Position numbers and translations under genes: made by a program. 64,000 nucleotides of DNA from Achromobacter sp. MYb9 (GTDB lineage Bacteria; Pseudomonadota; Gammaproteobacteria; Burkholderiales; Burkholderiaceae_B): positions 310,001 to 374,000 of the forward strand of contig NZ_PCOQ01000002.1 in NCBI RefSeq assembly GCF_002975275.1, given 5' to 3'. Each line of letters begins with the position of its first letter. The stretch's first letter is position 1. Below are positions 52,100 to 61,193 of the stretch, piece after piece. The notes below the pieces were generated by a model, which did not search any database, was not told the origin of the DNA, and saw only the letters and a program-made list of their open reading frames with translations.

Positions 52100-53263
52100 T
52101 CAGTTGGCCTTGACGACGCGCCCGGCCTTGACCTCGCCGATGACCACTTCCTTCGCGGTGATGGCGTCGTGGTTGTCGTGGGTGAACGGCTTGTTGTAGG
52201 TCATCACCACGCCTTCCACTGGCGTCTGCAGGTTTTCAAGCGCCTCGCGGACCTTCGGGCCGTCGGTGGAGTTAGCCTGCTTGATGGCCGCGGCCAACAG
52301 GAAGATCGAGTCGTAGCCCTGGGCCGCCGACACCGGCGAATCGATGCGGTTGTTCTTGGGCTTGAACTTGGCCAGGTAGGCGTCGATGAAGGCCTTGCGC
52401 TTGGGGGTGTCCGGGTCCTGGATGAAGGTCTGCGGCATGCGCGCGCCTTCGCCGTTCGTGCCCGAATTGTCGATGTAGTTGGCCATCGACAGGGTCCAGC
52501 TGCCAATGATCGGCACCTTCCAGCCCAGCTTGGTCATGCCGTTGGCGACCTGGGCCAGTTCCGGGCCGATGCCGTAGGTCAGCACGGCTTCGGCGCCCGC
52601 GGCCTTGGCCTTCAACAGCTGGGCCGTCATGTCGACGTCCTTGATGTTGAATTTCTCGACGGCGACGGCCTTGATGCCCTTGGCGTTCAGGGCCTTTTCC
52701 AGGTCTTCGCGGCCCAACTGGCCGTAGTTGGTGGAGTCGGCCAGAATCGCCACTTTCTTGTAGCCGCGGCGGGTGATCGCTTCTTCCACGATCATCGGGG
52801 CCTGGATGCTGTCGTGCGCCGCGTTGCGGAACACGTAGTTGTCGGGGAATTCCGGGGCCTTGAACTGGTGCGTGATCACGCTGCCGGTGGCCACGTTGTT
52901 GAAGACCGGGATTTTGGCTTCCTGGTAGAAGCGCTGCGAGGCCAGCGCCACGCCCGTATTGATGTAGCCGACCGTGGCCGCTACCTGTTCTTTGTTGATC
53001 AATTCCTGGGCGATCTGCACGCCGCGTTCGTTCTTGGCTTCGTCGTCGCGTTCGACGGCCACCAGCTGGCGTCCAAGCACGCCGCCATTCTTGTTGATTT
53101 CTTCAATGGCAAGCCGCACGCCATCACGCATGCTCACGCCCATGGATGAGGAACCGCCGGTGTAGGGGCCGGCCACGCCGATCTTGATCGGGTCGGCGGC
53201 GTAAGAGGCGGCCGATGCGGCAAATGCAAGGGTTCCTGCGAGCAGCTTCAAACGAAAATCCAT
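52100..53263 (-). CDS. Liv-type ABC transporter substrate-binding protein, operon 2
   Basis: 387 residues with a Sec signal peptide ('LAGTLAFAASAASYAADPI', cleavage near residue 22). The mature protein starts 'IKIGVAGPYTGGSSSMGVSM', the first binding loop of LivK-like type I receptors, and carries 'EAKIPVFNNVATGSVITHQF' and 'AQGYDSIFLLAAAIKQA'. It is the first gene of Liv operon 2, separated from LivH by 199 bases that include repeat copy A. The ligand may be a branched amino acid or another small acid. Confidence 0.94.
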   Translation of the reverse strand: MDFRLKLLAGTLAFAASAASYAADPIKIGVAGPYTGGSSSMGVSMRDGVRLAIEEINKNGGVLGRQLVAVERDDEAKNERGVQIAQELINKEQVAATVGYINTGVALASQRFYQEAKIPVFNNVATGSVITHQFKAPEFPDNYVFRNAAHDSIQAPMIVEEAITRRGYKKVAILADSTNYGQLGREDLEKALNAKGIKAVAVEKFNIKDVDMTAQLLKAKAAGAEAVLTYGIGPELAQVANGMTKLGWKVPIIGSWTLSMANYIDNSGTNGEGARMPQTFIQDPDTPKRKAFIDAYLAKFKPKNNRIDSPVSAAQGYDSIFLLAAAIKQANSTDGPKVREALENLQTPVEGVVMTYNKPFTHDNHDAITAKEVVIGEVKAGRVVKAN

Positions 53264-53547
53264 GGATGTCTCCGTTGTAATTAGATGAACTGCGTGGAAA
53301 ACCGTGTGCCGGCGCCAGGCGGCGGGAATCGATTGCTGCGGCGCTCTCCTGTCTTGCGTGTTGTGACTGTCTGCTTAATCGCTTACGCGAATCTGACCCG
53401 GCGGGCGCTTTGCGCGTAAATACCTAGTACAGGCGCACGGGGCGTGGCCAGGCGTTGCGATGCCGCGCCGGGCCGGTCACGTTCGCCGCATGCTAGCCAG
53501 CGTGGCGCCCAAGCGTGCGGAAATTCGTTCCGCCCATCACTGGAAAT
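53264..53547. other. Upstream region of livK operon 2
   Basis: 284 bases between the LysR stop and livK. The livK promoter should lie here, but no confident -35/-10 pair is visible. No gene and no recognised repeat were found. Confidence 0.4.
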
Positions 53548-54489
53548 TTATTCCTGACCGGCCGGCAGGCCGCGTGGCCATTGGGATGCCTGTTTGCACA
53601 CGTCTTCCAGCCATAGGGAAAACGCTTGGACCGCACGGCCCGGGGGGCGGGCGCTTTCGGTGCACAGGTAGTACTGAGATTCGCCAGGGATCTCGATGTC
53701 CAGCACGCGCATCAGTTTGCCTTCGTCCAGCCATTCGGCGGCTAGCGTGCGGCGGGTCAGCGCCAGGCCCTGGCCGGCGCGTGCGGCGGCCAGCATCATG
53801 CCCAGATCCACCAGCCAGACACCGCGCGAGGGCTCGGGCCAGTCCAGCCCGGCGGCGTCCAGCCACGGACGCCAGGGCTCCATCGGGCACCGCAGCAGGC
53901 CGGCGGGGCCCAGGTCGGCGGGATGACGGAACGGACCGTGCTTGGCCAGGTACGACGGCGAGCACACGGCAAACACCGGGTCGGCCGTGAGCTGCCGCGC
54001 CTGCAGGCCGGGATACTTGCCGCTGCCGAACCGTATCCAGACGTCCGCGTTGGGCGGCATGATGTCCAGGTAGGGGATCGACAGCATGATTTCCAGTTCG
54101 ACGTCGGGATGCGCCGCCGTGAAACCGGGCAGATAGGGAATCAACACCTGGCGGGCGAACGTGGGCGTGGAGACGACGCGCAACGGTTCGGGCTTGGGTT
54201 CGCCGCGCTTGTGCAGCGAGGCGTCGGACAGCAGGTCCAGCGCGGTGCGCACCTGGTTGAGGTAGTCGCGTCCGGCTGCGCTGAGGGTGGCGCCGCGGCT
54301 GCTGCGGATGAAGAGCGAGACGTCCAGCAACGCTTCCAGCGCGGCGATCCGCTTGCCGACGGCGCTGGCGGTGACGAAGAGTTCTTCGCTGGCGCGCTCG
54401 AACGAGCCCAGCCGGGCCGCGGCTTCGAACGCCTGGATGGCGGCCAGCGGGGGCAGGCGCACATCTTTAGAGGGGGAGGGTCCGCGCAT
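53548..54489 (-). CDS. LysR-family regulator (GcvA-like)
   Basis: 313 residues. 'LPPLAAIQAFEAAARLGSFE' and 'ASEELFVTASAVGKRIAALE' form the helix-turn-helix of the GcvA/AmpR-like clade; the rest is the effector domain. It lies directly upstream of Liv operon 2 on the same strand, with its stop 284 bases from livK, so it may regulate that operon. On the other side is the exporter gene, 115 bases away. Effector unknown. Confidence 0.9.
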   Translation of the reverse strand: MRGPSPSKDVRLPPLAAIQAFEAAARLGSFERASEELFVTASAVGKRIAALEALLDVSLFIRSSRGATLSAAGRDYLNQVRTALDLLSDASLHKRGEPKPEPLRVVSTPTFARQVLIPYLPGFTAAHPDVELEIMLSIPYLDIMPPNADVWIRFGSGKYPGLQARQLTADPVFAVCSPSYLAKHGPFRHPADLGPAGLLRCPMEPWRPWLDAAGLDWPEPSRGVWLVDLGMMLAAARAGQGLALTRRTLAAEWLDEGKLMRVLDIEIPGESQYYLCTESARPPGRAVQAFSLWLEDVCKQASQWPRGLPAGQE

Positions 54490-54604
54490 GATCGTCTGGC
54501 GGGCCGGCCGTGCGCCCGACGAAAAAGTGGCAACGGGGCATTATAAAAGTGATGGCGGCGCGCGCCCCGGTTGCGCCGCCTTGCAGGGAAAAGGCCGGGC
54601 GGGC

Positions 54605-55237
54605 TTAGACGCCCTTGATCGCCAGGCTGACCGCCAGTGCCGCCATGACCACGGCGATGATGCCGTCCAGGACACGCCAGGCCGACGCGCTGGCGAAAAA
54701 GCGGGCGAACAGGCGCGAGCCGATGCCCAGCACGGCCAGCCACAACAGGCTGGCGGTGAAGGCGCCGGCGGCAAACGCCATGCGGGCGTCGTCGAACCCG
54801 TGCGCCAGCGAGCCGACCACCACCATGTCCAGCCAGAAGTGGGGGTTCAGCAACGAAAAGCCCAACGCGCCCAGCATCGCGGCGCGGCGCGAAGGCACCA
54901 CATCGCGCGCCGCGGCCAGGCCGCCGCGGGCCGTCCAGGCGCGGCGGGCCGACTGCAACGCGTACCACGACAGGAACGCCACGCCGAACCACAGGATGGC
55001 GGTCGTCAGCCACGGAAACCAGGCCGTCAGCGCTTGCAGCCCGGATACGCTGGCGAAGATGAATACGGCGTCGATCAGCGCGCAGATGGCGACCACGCTA
55101 AGCAGATGCGCGCGCATCAGCCCTTGGCGCAGGATGAAGGCGCTTTGAGCGCCGACGACGGCGAACAGGCCCAGCCCGGTGGCGGTTCCGCTGGCCCAGG
55201 CGGTCAGGAAGAGAGGGGATGACAAGGTGGCGAACAT
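54605..55237 (-). CDS. LysE/ArgO-type basic amino acid exporter
   Basis: 210 residues with six membrane segments. 'GLGLFAVVGAQSAFILRQGL' and 'LGFSLLNPHFWLDMVVVGSL' are specific for the LysE/ArgO branch that exports arginine and lysine. It is divergent from an ArgP-type regulator, the standard pairing. It should protect against excess basic amino acids, for example during growth on peptides. Confidence 0.94.
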   Translation of the reverse strand: MFATLSSPLFLTAWASGTATGLGLFAVVGAQSAFILRQGLMRAHLLSVVAICALIDAVFIFASVSGLQALTAWFPWLTTAILWFGVAFLSWYALQSARRAWTARGGLAAARDVVPSRRAAMLGALGFSLLNPHFWLDMVVVGSLAHGFDDARMAFAAGAFTASLLWLAVLGIGSRLFARFFASASAWRVLDGIIAVVMAALAVSLAIKGV

Positions 55238-55385
55238 GATGGGAATACCTGTAACTGCAACGCCTGTGGCGGCGCTTCGATAACGGCTCCGGAGGCATTG
55301 CGCACCCCGGCGATAGCGTATTTTCCCTTGCGCGGGCGATGAAATACAGCTAATTTTCCTTCACTATATTAAGTAAAACTAATTC

Positions 55386-56285
55386 ATGAAACTCGATCAC
55401 GGAAACCTGCGGGCGCTGGCCGCCGTCGTGCGTGAAGGCAGCTTCGAACGCGCCGCGCTGTCCCTGAGCGTGACGCCGTCGGCGGTGTCGCAACGCATCA
55501 AGGCGCTGGAAGACCGGATGGGCCGGCTGCTGGTCCAGCGCACCGTGCCGGCCGCCGCGACGGCGGACGGCCAGGTGCTGGTGCAACTGGCCGAACAGAC
55601 GGCGTTGCTGGAGCACGATGCGCTGAACCGGTTGGGGGTGTCGGACGATGAGGTGCCGCACGCCAGCATTCCCATCGCGGTCAATCACGACAGCCTGGAG
55701 ACCTGGTTCGTCGATGCGGCCTTGCAGTTCGCCGCCCGCACGCGGGCCACGCTGGACATGCTGTCCGAAGACCAGGACCACACGGCGGCCCTGCTGCGCA
55801 ACGGATCGGTGCTGGGCGCCGTGACCACCCTGGCGGATCCGGTGCAAGGCTGCCGCATCCACGCGCTGGGCAGCATGCGATACGTCGCCACCTGCACGCC
55901 GGACTTCCACAAGCGCTACTTCGCGCAGGGCGTGAACGCGCAAACGCTGGCCGAGGCGCCGGTGCTGGTGTTCAACCGCAAGGACGCCTTGCAGGCGCGT
56001 TTCGCGCACAAGATTTCGGATCCGGCGCCGTGGCAGCCCCCTGTCTGGTGGGTGCCTTCCACGCGCGCCTTCGTGCAGGCCACCCTTGGCGGCCTGGGCT
56101 GGACCATGAATCCGTTGCCGCTTGTGCAGGAGCACCTTGATGCCGGTCAGTTGATGCTGCTTCGGGGCCGCGCCTGGGAGGATGTGCCGCTGTATTGGCA
56201 ACATTGGCGGGTAAACTCCGAGGCGATGGAAGCCTTGACCGATTCGGTTCTGTCGGCCGCCCGCAGCTTGGTCCGGCGGCGTTAA
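55386..56285 (+). CDS. ArgP/LysG-type LysR regulator of the basic amino acid exporter
   Basis: 299 residues. 'NLRALAAVVREGSFERAALS' and 'VTPSAVSQRIKALEDRMGRL' match the ArgP (IciA)/LysG helix-turn-helix. The effector domain keeps 'LVFNRKDALQARFAHKIS' typical of this clade. It is divergent from the exporter over a 148-base AT-richer gap and should activate it with arginine or lysine as coeffector. It is followed by the copper-chaperone gene 19 bases on, which may be cotranscribed. Confidence 0.92.
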   Translation: MKLDHGNLRALAAVVREGSFERAALSLSVTPSAVSQRIKALEDRMGRLLVQRTVPAAATADGQVLVQLAEQTALLEHDALNRLGVSDDEVPHASIPIAVNHDSLETWFVDAALQFAARTRATLDMLSEDQDHTAALLRNGSVLGAVTTLADPVQGCRIHALGSMRYVATCTPDFHKRYFAQGVNAQTLAEAPVLVFNRKDALQARFAHKISDPAPWQPPVWWVPSTRAFVQATLGGLGWTMNPLPLVQEHLDAGQLMLLRGRAWEDVPLYWQHWRVNSEAMEALTDSVLSAARSLVRRR

Positions 56286-56304
56286 CCCACTAGGAGGACA
56301 CCCC

Positions 56305-56805
56305 ATGAATATCCGCAAGTTCGCAGTCATTGCCGCGCTGGGCCTGTGTACGGCCGGCTCGGCATGGGCGAAGGATTACAAGGTCGGCCAGGTCGAAATC
56401 GACGACCTCTGGGTCCGCGCGTCGGCGCCGGGCCAGTCCAATGGCGCGGGGTACATGGACATCGATAACGACGCCAAGACCGCCGACCGCCTGCTGTCGG
56501 TCTCGTCGGACGCGGCCGAGCGCGTCGAACTGCATACGGTGCAAACCGAGAACGGCGTGTCGAAGATGCGCCAGGTCGAAGGCGGCATCGCGCTGCCCGC
56601 CGATACCGAGGTCAAACTCAGCCCGGGCGGCTACCACGTGATGTTCATCAAGTTGAAGGCGCCGTTCACTGACGGCGCGACCGTGCCGGCGACCCTGAAG
56701 TTCGAAAAGGCCGGCGAAGTCGCCGTGCAGTTCAAGGTCAAACCGGCCTCGCACAACCCCGGCATGAGCCATGGCGGCATGGACCACGGCACGATGAAAC
56801 ACTGA
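56305..56805 (+). CDS. PCu(A)C-type periplasmic copper chaperone
   Basis: 166 residues with a Sec signal peptide (about 1-22, 'GLCTAGSAWAK'). The mature domain has the H-x(n)-M...H-x-M copper(I) set: His in 'RVELHTVQTENGVSKMRQVE' and 'GYHVMFIKLKAPF'. The C-terminal tail 'NPGMSHGGMDHGTMKH' is an extra His/Met-rich metal-binding segment. It delivers copper to cytochrome oxidase (with Sco) in the periplasm. No partner Sco or other copper gene is nearby, so it stands alone. A strong SD (GGAGGA) precedes ATG 56305. Confidence 0.93.
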   Translation: MNIRKFAVIAALGLCTAGSAWAKDYKVGQVEIDDLWVRASAPGQSNGAGYMDIDNDAKTADRLLSVSSDAAERVELHTVQTENGVSKMRQVEGGIALPADTEVKLSPGGYHVMFIKLKAPFTDGATVPATLKFEKAGEVAVQFKVKPASHNPGMSHGGMDHGTMKH

Positions 56806-56818
56806 GCGCCCTGCGCTG

Positions 56819-56845
56819 CCCGCGCCTGATGGCGCGGGTGTGTTT
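56819..56845 (+). terminator. Intrinsic terminator after the copper-chaperone gene
   Basis: CCCGCGCC (56819-56826) and GGCGCGGG (56831-56838) make a perfect 8-base stem with TGAT loop, followed by TGTGTTT. It is 14 bases after the stop codon. Confidence 0.8.
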
Positions 56846-56917
56846 CATATGAGCAGACAAGTCCCTCTCAATCGGGCAAGTCTGTCCAGACCAGGCACAG
56901 GTCTACCCCAATCGAGG

Positions 56918-56989
56918 CCGCGCGGAGCCGGCTTCGCCGGTCCGCAGCGGCGCCCCCCTGGGGGGGAAGCGCGCAGCGCTGCGGGGGGG
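56918..56989 (-). repeat. GC-rich hairpin repeat behind the gdhA stop (copy B)
   Basis: Contains CCGGC/GCCGG (about 56928-56940), CCCCCC/GGGGGG (about 56953-56966) and the palindrome GCAGCGCTGC (about 56973-56982). The word series GCCGGTCCGC, GCGGCGC, CCCC, GGGG, AAGCGC is shared in order with copy A at 52.0 kb. It ends exactly at the gdhA stop. Confidence 0.65.
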
Positions 56990-58336
56990 TTAATACAAGC
57001 CTTGCTGGCGCATTGCGTCGGCGACCTTCACGAAACCGGCGATGTTGGCGCCGTCCAGGTAGTTGACGTACTCGCGTTCGCTACGGCCATGGCGCACGCA
57101 ATTTTCGTGGATGTCGCGCATGATGGCGTGCAGGCGGGTGTCGACTTCTTCGCGCGTCCAGGACAGGCGTGCGGAGTTCTGGGCCATTTCCAGGCCTGAC
57201 ACGGCCACGCCGCCGGCGTTGCTGGCCTTGCCCGGCGCGTAGAGCACGCGGGCGGCGATGAAGGCCTTTGCGGCCTCCAGCGTGGCCGGCATGTTGGCGC
57301 CCTCGGCCACGCACAGCACGCCGTTCTTGATCAGCGTTTGCGCGTCGGCCAGTTCCAGTTCGTTTTGCGTTGCGCACGGCAGGGCCACGTCCACCGGCAC
57401 GTGCCAGGGACGCTTGCCGGCTTCGTACTTCAGGCCGAATTGTTGGGCATAGGTGTCCAGGCGGCCGCGCAGGTCGTTCTTGATGTGCATCAGGGCCACC
57501 AGCTTCTCGTGCGTGAAGCCGGCTTCGTCGACAACGGTGCCGTTCGAATCCGACACCGTGACGACCTTGGCGCCTAGCGACATGGCCTTCTCGATGGCGT
57601 ATTGCGCCACGTTGCCCGATCCCGAGACCGACACGCGCAGGCCGTCGAAAGACTTGCCGACGCGCTTGAGCATTTCTTCGGCGAAGTACACGGTGCCGTA
57701 GCCCGTGGCTTCGGGGCGGATCAGGCTGCCGCCAAAGGTCAGGCCCTTGCCCGTGAAAACGCTGGCTGTCGAATTCGACAGCTTTTTCATCATGCCGGCC
57801 ATGAAACCGACTTCCCGAGCGCCCACGCCGATATCGCCAGCGGGCACGTCGGTGTCCGGGCCCAGATGGCGATACAGCTCGATCATCAACGCCTGGCAGA
57901 AGCGCATGACTTCGGCGTCCGACTTGCCCTTGGGATCGAAGTCCGAGCCGCCCTTGCCGCCGCCCATCGGCAGCGTGGTCAGCGAGTTCTTCAGCGTCTG
58001 CTCGAAGGCCAGGAATTTCAGGATGGACAGGTTCACCGAGGGGTGAAAGCGCATGCCGCCCTTGAACGGGCCGATGGCCGAGCTGTGCTGGATGCGGAAC
58101 GCGCGGTTGAGCTGGGCGCGGCCCTGGTCATCGGTCCAGCACACGCGGAACTGAATCACGCGTTCCGGTTCAACCAGACGCTCCAGCAAGGCGTGCTCGG
58201 CGTAGTGCGGGTGCTTTTCGATGAAAGGCCACAGGCTCAGCATCACCTCCTGGACGGCTTGCATGAATTCAGGCTGCTGCGGGTCGCGCGCGGCGACGCC
58301 ACGCAGGAAGTCGTCCAGACTCTGCACTTTCAACAT
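56990..58336 (-). CDS. gdhA: NADP-type glutamate dehydrogenase
   Basis: 448 residues, the size of the hexameric NADP-dependent enzyme. 'GPFKGGMRFHPSVN' and the catalytic Lys in 'LPMGGGKGGSDFDPKGKSDA' are present, followed by 'VPAGDIGVGAREVGFM' and the Rossmann 'VSVSGSGNVAQYAIE'. It makes glutamate from 2-oxoglutarate and ammonium when ammonium is plentiful. The promoter region carries an NtrC-like site at 58415-58431 over the predicted start of transcription, which suggests nitrogen-dependent repression. Confidence 0.96.
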   Translation of the reverse strand: MLKVQSLDDFLRGVAARDPQQPEFMQAVQEVMLSLWPFIEKHPHYAEHALLERLVEPERVIQFRVCWTDDQGRAQLNRAFRIQHSSAIGPFKGGMRFHPSVNLSILKFLAFEQTLKNSLTTLPMGGGKGGSDFDPKGKSDAEVMRFCQALMIELYRHLGPDTDVPAGDIGVGAREVGFMAGMMKKLSNSTASVFTGKGLTFGGSLIRPEATGYGTVYFAEEMLKRVGKSFDGLRVSVSGSGNVAQYAIEKAMSLGAKVVTVSDSNGTVVDEAGFTHEKLVALMHIKNDLRGRLDTYAQQFGLKYEAGKRPWHVPVDVALPCATQNELELADAQTLIKNGVLCVAEGANMPATLEAAKAFIAARVLYAPGKASNAGGVAVSGLEMAQNSARLSWTREEVDTRLHAIMRDIHENCVRHGRSEREYVNYLDGANIAGFVKVADAMRQQGLY

Positions 58337-58414
58337 GATCTCCTCGGGGGCGCTTCGAAAGGGTGCGGATGTGCGCCGTTTTGGGGCGCGAATTATTTAT
58401 TCTGGTGCATTGCT

Positions 58415-58431
58415 CGCACCAGCGTGGTGCG
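58415..58431. promoter_or_regulatory. NtrC-like site upstream of gdhA
   Basis: CGCACC-AGCGT-GGTGCG matches TGCACC-N5-GGTGCA at 10 of 12 positions. A further half-site TGGTGC (58403-58408) lies next to it. On the minus strand TACAAT (58439-58434) with TTGCGC 18 bases upstream would start transcription near 58427, so a bound regulator would sit on the promoter and repress. Confidence 0.6.
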
Positions 58432-58767
58432 GAATTGTAGGGGCAAAATGTTGCCCTGCGCAAAGCCGCAGGCACCGCCATCACATTGATATCAAAGCAC
58501 TTTTTCTTGTCAATTAATGGGGACGCATAATAGAGGGAAAGGTTGGAATAGGGGCCGGACAAGGTGGTTTAACGCCGACTTGCATTGAATCTACAGGGGA
58601 AATTGATGTGTCCCTACATTATGGCGCAATGCGGATAGGGCGGAATGGCCCCGGATCCATAGGAAACAAGAGGTTCTCGACGGGGCTTGGTGTCTGCGGG
58701 TCATCGCATTTACCAGTTATGCGTCCCCGTTATTTCCTTGAGAAAAATCACCTGCCGCGTGGCCGGA
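58431..58767. other. Gene-free stretch upstream of gdhA
   Basis: About 340 bases. They hold the gdhA promoter and a 210-base element bounded by 12-base inverted repeats (described separately). No credible gene is present; stop codons are frequent in all frames. Confidence 0.5.
58519..58728. repeat. Non-coding element with 12-base terminal inverted repeats
   Basis: GGGGACGCATAA (58519-58530) and TTATGCGTCCCC (58717-58728) are perfect inverted repeats at the ends of a 210-base, non-coding, relatively AT-rich segment. No target-site duplication is clear. It resembles a small non-autonomous transposon remnant (MITE-like), or two operator half-sites. Confidence 0.5.
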
Positions 58768-59379
58768 TCAGACCTGCGCCACAGCCAGCCCCGCACCCAA
58801 CGCCATCAAGATCGCGCCCACGACCCGGTCGGCCGTGCGTTGATGGTCAAGCAGAGCCCGTCGCAATATCACCGACGACACCGACCACGCGACCACGCTG
58901 AACCATACCCAGTGGGCAAACGACATGAACAGTCCGTAGCCGAATTGCTGGGCCAGCGGCGTGCCCGGCGCCACCACTTGGGTGTAGGTGCTGATGACGA
59001 ACAGGGTGGTCTTGGGATTCAGCGCGTTGGTCAGAAAGCCATGGTAAAGCGCTTGCCAGGGTGAAATCGGCGGTCGTGCCGACAGGTCCTGGCTGACCGG
59101 GGTGCGATTGAAGAAAGTTTTCCAACCCATGTAGAGCAGATAGCATGCGCCGCCAAGTTTGATGCCCTGCAGCACCGGCTGCGCGTAATGGGCCAGCAGG
59201 CCCACGCCGAACATCGTGTAGAACACGTGGATCTGCACGCCCAGGGCGATGCCCAACGCGCAGACCAGACCCGTGCGTCGGCCAAACAGGTAGCTATAGC
59301 GCGTCACCATCGCAAAATCGGGTCCCGGGCTGATAACGGCAAGCACGGTGATGAGGGCAACGGCGATCAATTCGGTCAT
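58768..59379 (-). CDS. RhtB/LysE-family amino acid exporter
   Basis: 203 residues with six membrane segments. 'VLAVISPGPDFAMVTRYSYL' is the RhtB-type N-terminal motif and 'GFLTNALNPKTTLFVISTYT' the second conserved region. It exports amino acids such as threonine, homoserine or homoserine lactone; the exact substrate is unclear. It is divergent from a LysR gene 123 bases away that probably controls it. Confidence 0.93.
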   Translation of the reverse strand: MTELIAVALITVLAVISPGPDFAMVTRYSYLFGRRTGLVCALGIALGVQIHVFYTMFGVGLLAHYAQPVLQGIKLGGACYLLYMGWKTFFNRTPVSQDLSARPPISPWQALYHGFLTNALNPKTTLFVISTYTQVVAPGTPLAQQFGYGLFMSFAHWVWFSVVAWSVSSVILRRALLDHQRTADRVVGAILMALGAGLAVAQV

Positions 59380-59502
59380 GGTGGCGGCGGGCGGCGTAGC
59401 GTCCGGGAAAGCGGGGGAAGGGCGCCCATTGTGTGGCGCTGGCGCCGCGACGAAAAACGATTTTTAATGCCGGATATCCGTTAGAAAAAATCACGAATCG
59501 CC

Positions 59503-60423
59503 ATGAAACTTCCACCGCTTGGTTCGTTGCGGGTCTTTGATGCCGCCGCCCGCCACGAGGCGTTCGGCCGGGCAGCGCAGGAACTGCATGTGACGCACGG
59601 CGCGGTCAGCCGCCAGATCAAGCAGCTGGAGCAGGCGTTGGGACTGACCTTGTTCGAACGCCGGAATCGGGCTGTTTTCCTGACCGATTCGGGGCGCCAG
59701 CTACTCATGCTGACGCGCAGCCTGTTCGAGCAGTTGACGGCCGGCCTGGCGCAATTGCGGCAACCCGCCGCCGACGCGCCGTTGGTGCTGTCGTGCGAGC
59801 CCACGATCGCGATGATGTGGCTGATTCCGCGCCTACCCGACTTTCAGCGGGCGCATCCCGGCGTGCAAGTGCATCTGTACGCGGCGGGCGGGCCCGTGGA
59901 TTTCGCGGTGCAAGGCGTGGACGTGGCGTTGCGGCGCAACGATTTTGAGTGGGATGCCGCCTTGCACGCCGAACGGGTCTGTGATGAATGGACGGGTCCG
60001 GTCTGCCGGCCGGGCGTGGCGGGCGATCCTGGCGACGGCGGCTGGACCGGGGTGACGGCACTGGGCAGCGCGACCCGGCCGGGCGCCTGGCGCCAATGGG
60101 CCCAGGCGTCCGGCCGCAAGGCCCCGCGTCGGCCGGGGCCGGTCTATGAGCATTTCTATCTCAGCCTGCAGGCTGCCGCGGCGGGGCTGGGGCTGGCCAT
60201 CGGCTCGGCACTGATGGTGCGCGACGCGTTGCGCGACCGTCGGCTGGAGGCCCCCTGCGGGTTCGTCCGCGATGGTTCGGCGTACTTTCTGCTATCGCCC
60301 CGGCCATTCCGGGACGACCCCCGGGCAGCGGTCTTCCTGGCGTGGCTGCGGCAGGAAGCGGCCGCGTCGCTGCCTGGCCCCGAAGGCGCGGGGCCAGGCG
60401 CGGATTACAGCGTGGCGTCGTAA
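59503..60423 (+). CDS. LysR-family regulator (GcvA-like)
   Basis: 306 residues. 'KLPPLGSLRVFDAAARHEAF' and 'AAQELHVTHGAVSRQIKQLE' form a GcvA-type helix-turn-helix. It is divergent from the RhtB exporter, its likely target. Its 3' end overlaps the convergent exonuclease III stop by 19 bases. Confidence 0.92.
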   Translation: MKLPPLGSLRVFDAAARHEAFGRAAQELHVTHGAVSRQIKQLEQALGLTLFERRNRAVFLTDSGRQLLMLTRSLFEQLTAGLAQLRQPAADAPLVLSCEPTIAMMWLIPRLPDFQRAHPGVQVHLYAAGGPVDFAVQGVDVALRRNDFEWDAALHAERVCDEWTGPVCRPGVAGDPGDGGWTGVTALGSATRPGAWRQWAQASGRKAPRRPGPVYEHFYLSLQAAAAGLGLAIGSALMVRDALRDRRLEAPCGFVRDGSAYFLLSPRPFRDDPRAAVFLAWLRQEAAASLPGPEGAGPGADYSVAS

Positions 60424-61193
60424 TCGATCGTCAGCGGCGCGTGGTCCGAGAAGCGCTCGTCTTTGTAGATGGCCACGTTGCGGGCGCGAGCGGCGATGCC
60501 GGGCGTCGCGATCTGGTAATCGATGCGCCACCCCACGTTCTTGGCCCAAGCCTGGCCGCGGTTGCTCCACCAGGTGTATTGGTCGGGGCGCTCGTCGACG
60601 GTGCGGAACACGTCCACGAAGCCGCGCTTGTCGAACACGTCGGTCAGCCATGCGCGTTCTTCGGGCAGGAAACCGGAGTTCTTCAGGTTGCCCTTCCAAT
60701 TCTTCAGGTCGATTTCCTTGTGCGCGATGTTCCAGTCGCCGCAGATGATGAATTCGCGGCCGGTGGTCTTGTGTTCGTGCATCAGGGCATCGATCCAGGG
60801 TCCGAAACGGTCCAGGAAACGGTACTTGGCTTGCTGGCGTTCGTCGCCGCTGGAGCCCGAGGGCAGATAGGCGCTGATCACCGACAGGTTCTTCCAGTCG
60901 GCGCGGATGATGCGGCCTTCGGGATCGAACTCTTCGCAGCCCAGGCCGATATTCACGCGTTCGGCGGCGTCGCGCAGGTAGATGCCCACCCCGCTATAGC
61001 CCTTCTTGACCGCGTGATGGAAATGGCCGGTGTAGCCGGGGGGGTGGCGCAGGTCATCGGTCAGGTCCGAATCGGCGATCTTGATTTCCTGAAGGCAAAG
61101 GACGTCTGCGGCATGCTTCTCCATCCAGGGTTGCAGGCCCTTGCGGAAGGCGGACCGGATGCCGTTGAGATTGATGGACGTGATGCGCAGCAA
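60405..61193 (-). CDS. xthA: Exodeoxyribonuclease III
   Basis: 262 residues of the ExoIII/AP endonuclease family. Catalytic motifs in order: 'SINLNGIRSAF', 'LCLQEIKIADSDL' (metal Glu), 'SAYLPSGSSGDERQQ', 'CGDWNIAHKEIDLKN' (Asp, Asn), 'WRIDYQIATP' and C-terminal 'FSDHAPLTIDY' (Asp, His). It cuts at abasic sites in DNA repair. The start is TTG 61193, read as 'MLRITSINLNG', with AGGAG seven bases upstream; no ATG fits. Confidence 0.95.
   Translation of the reverse strand: MLRITSINLNGIRSAFRKGLQPWMEKHAADVLCLQEIKIADSDLTDDLRHPPGYTGHFHHAVKKGYSGVGIYLRDAAERVNIGLGCEEFDPEGRIIRADWKNLSVISAYLPSGSSGDERQQAKYRFLDRFGPWIDALMHEHKTTGREFIICGDWNIAHKEIDLKNWKGNLKNSGFLPEERAWLTDVFDKRGFVDVFRTVDERPDQYTWWSNRGQAWAKNVGWRIDYQIATPGIAARARNVAIYKDERFSDHAPLTIDYDATL

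Noticed and set aside
53460..53990. Plus-strand frame of 176 codons near the GcvA-like regulator
   Set aside because: It is largely antisense to the LysR gene and is Arg/Pro-rich without a ribosome site.
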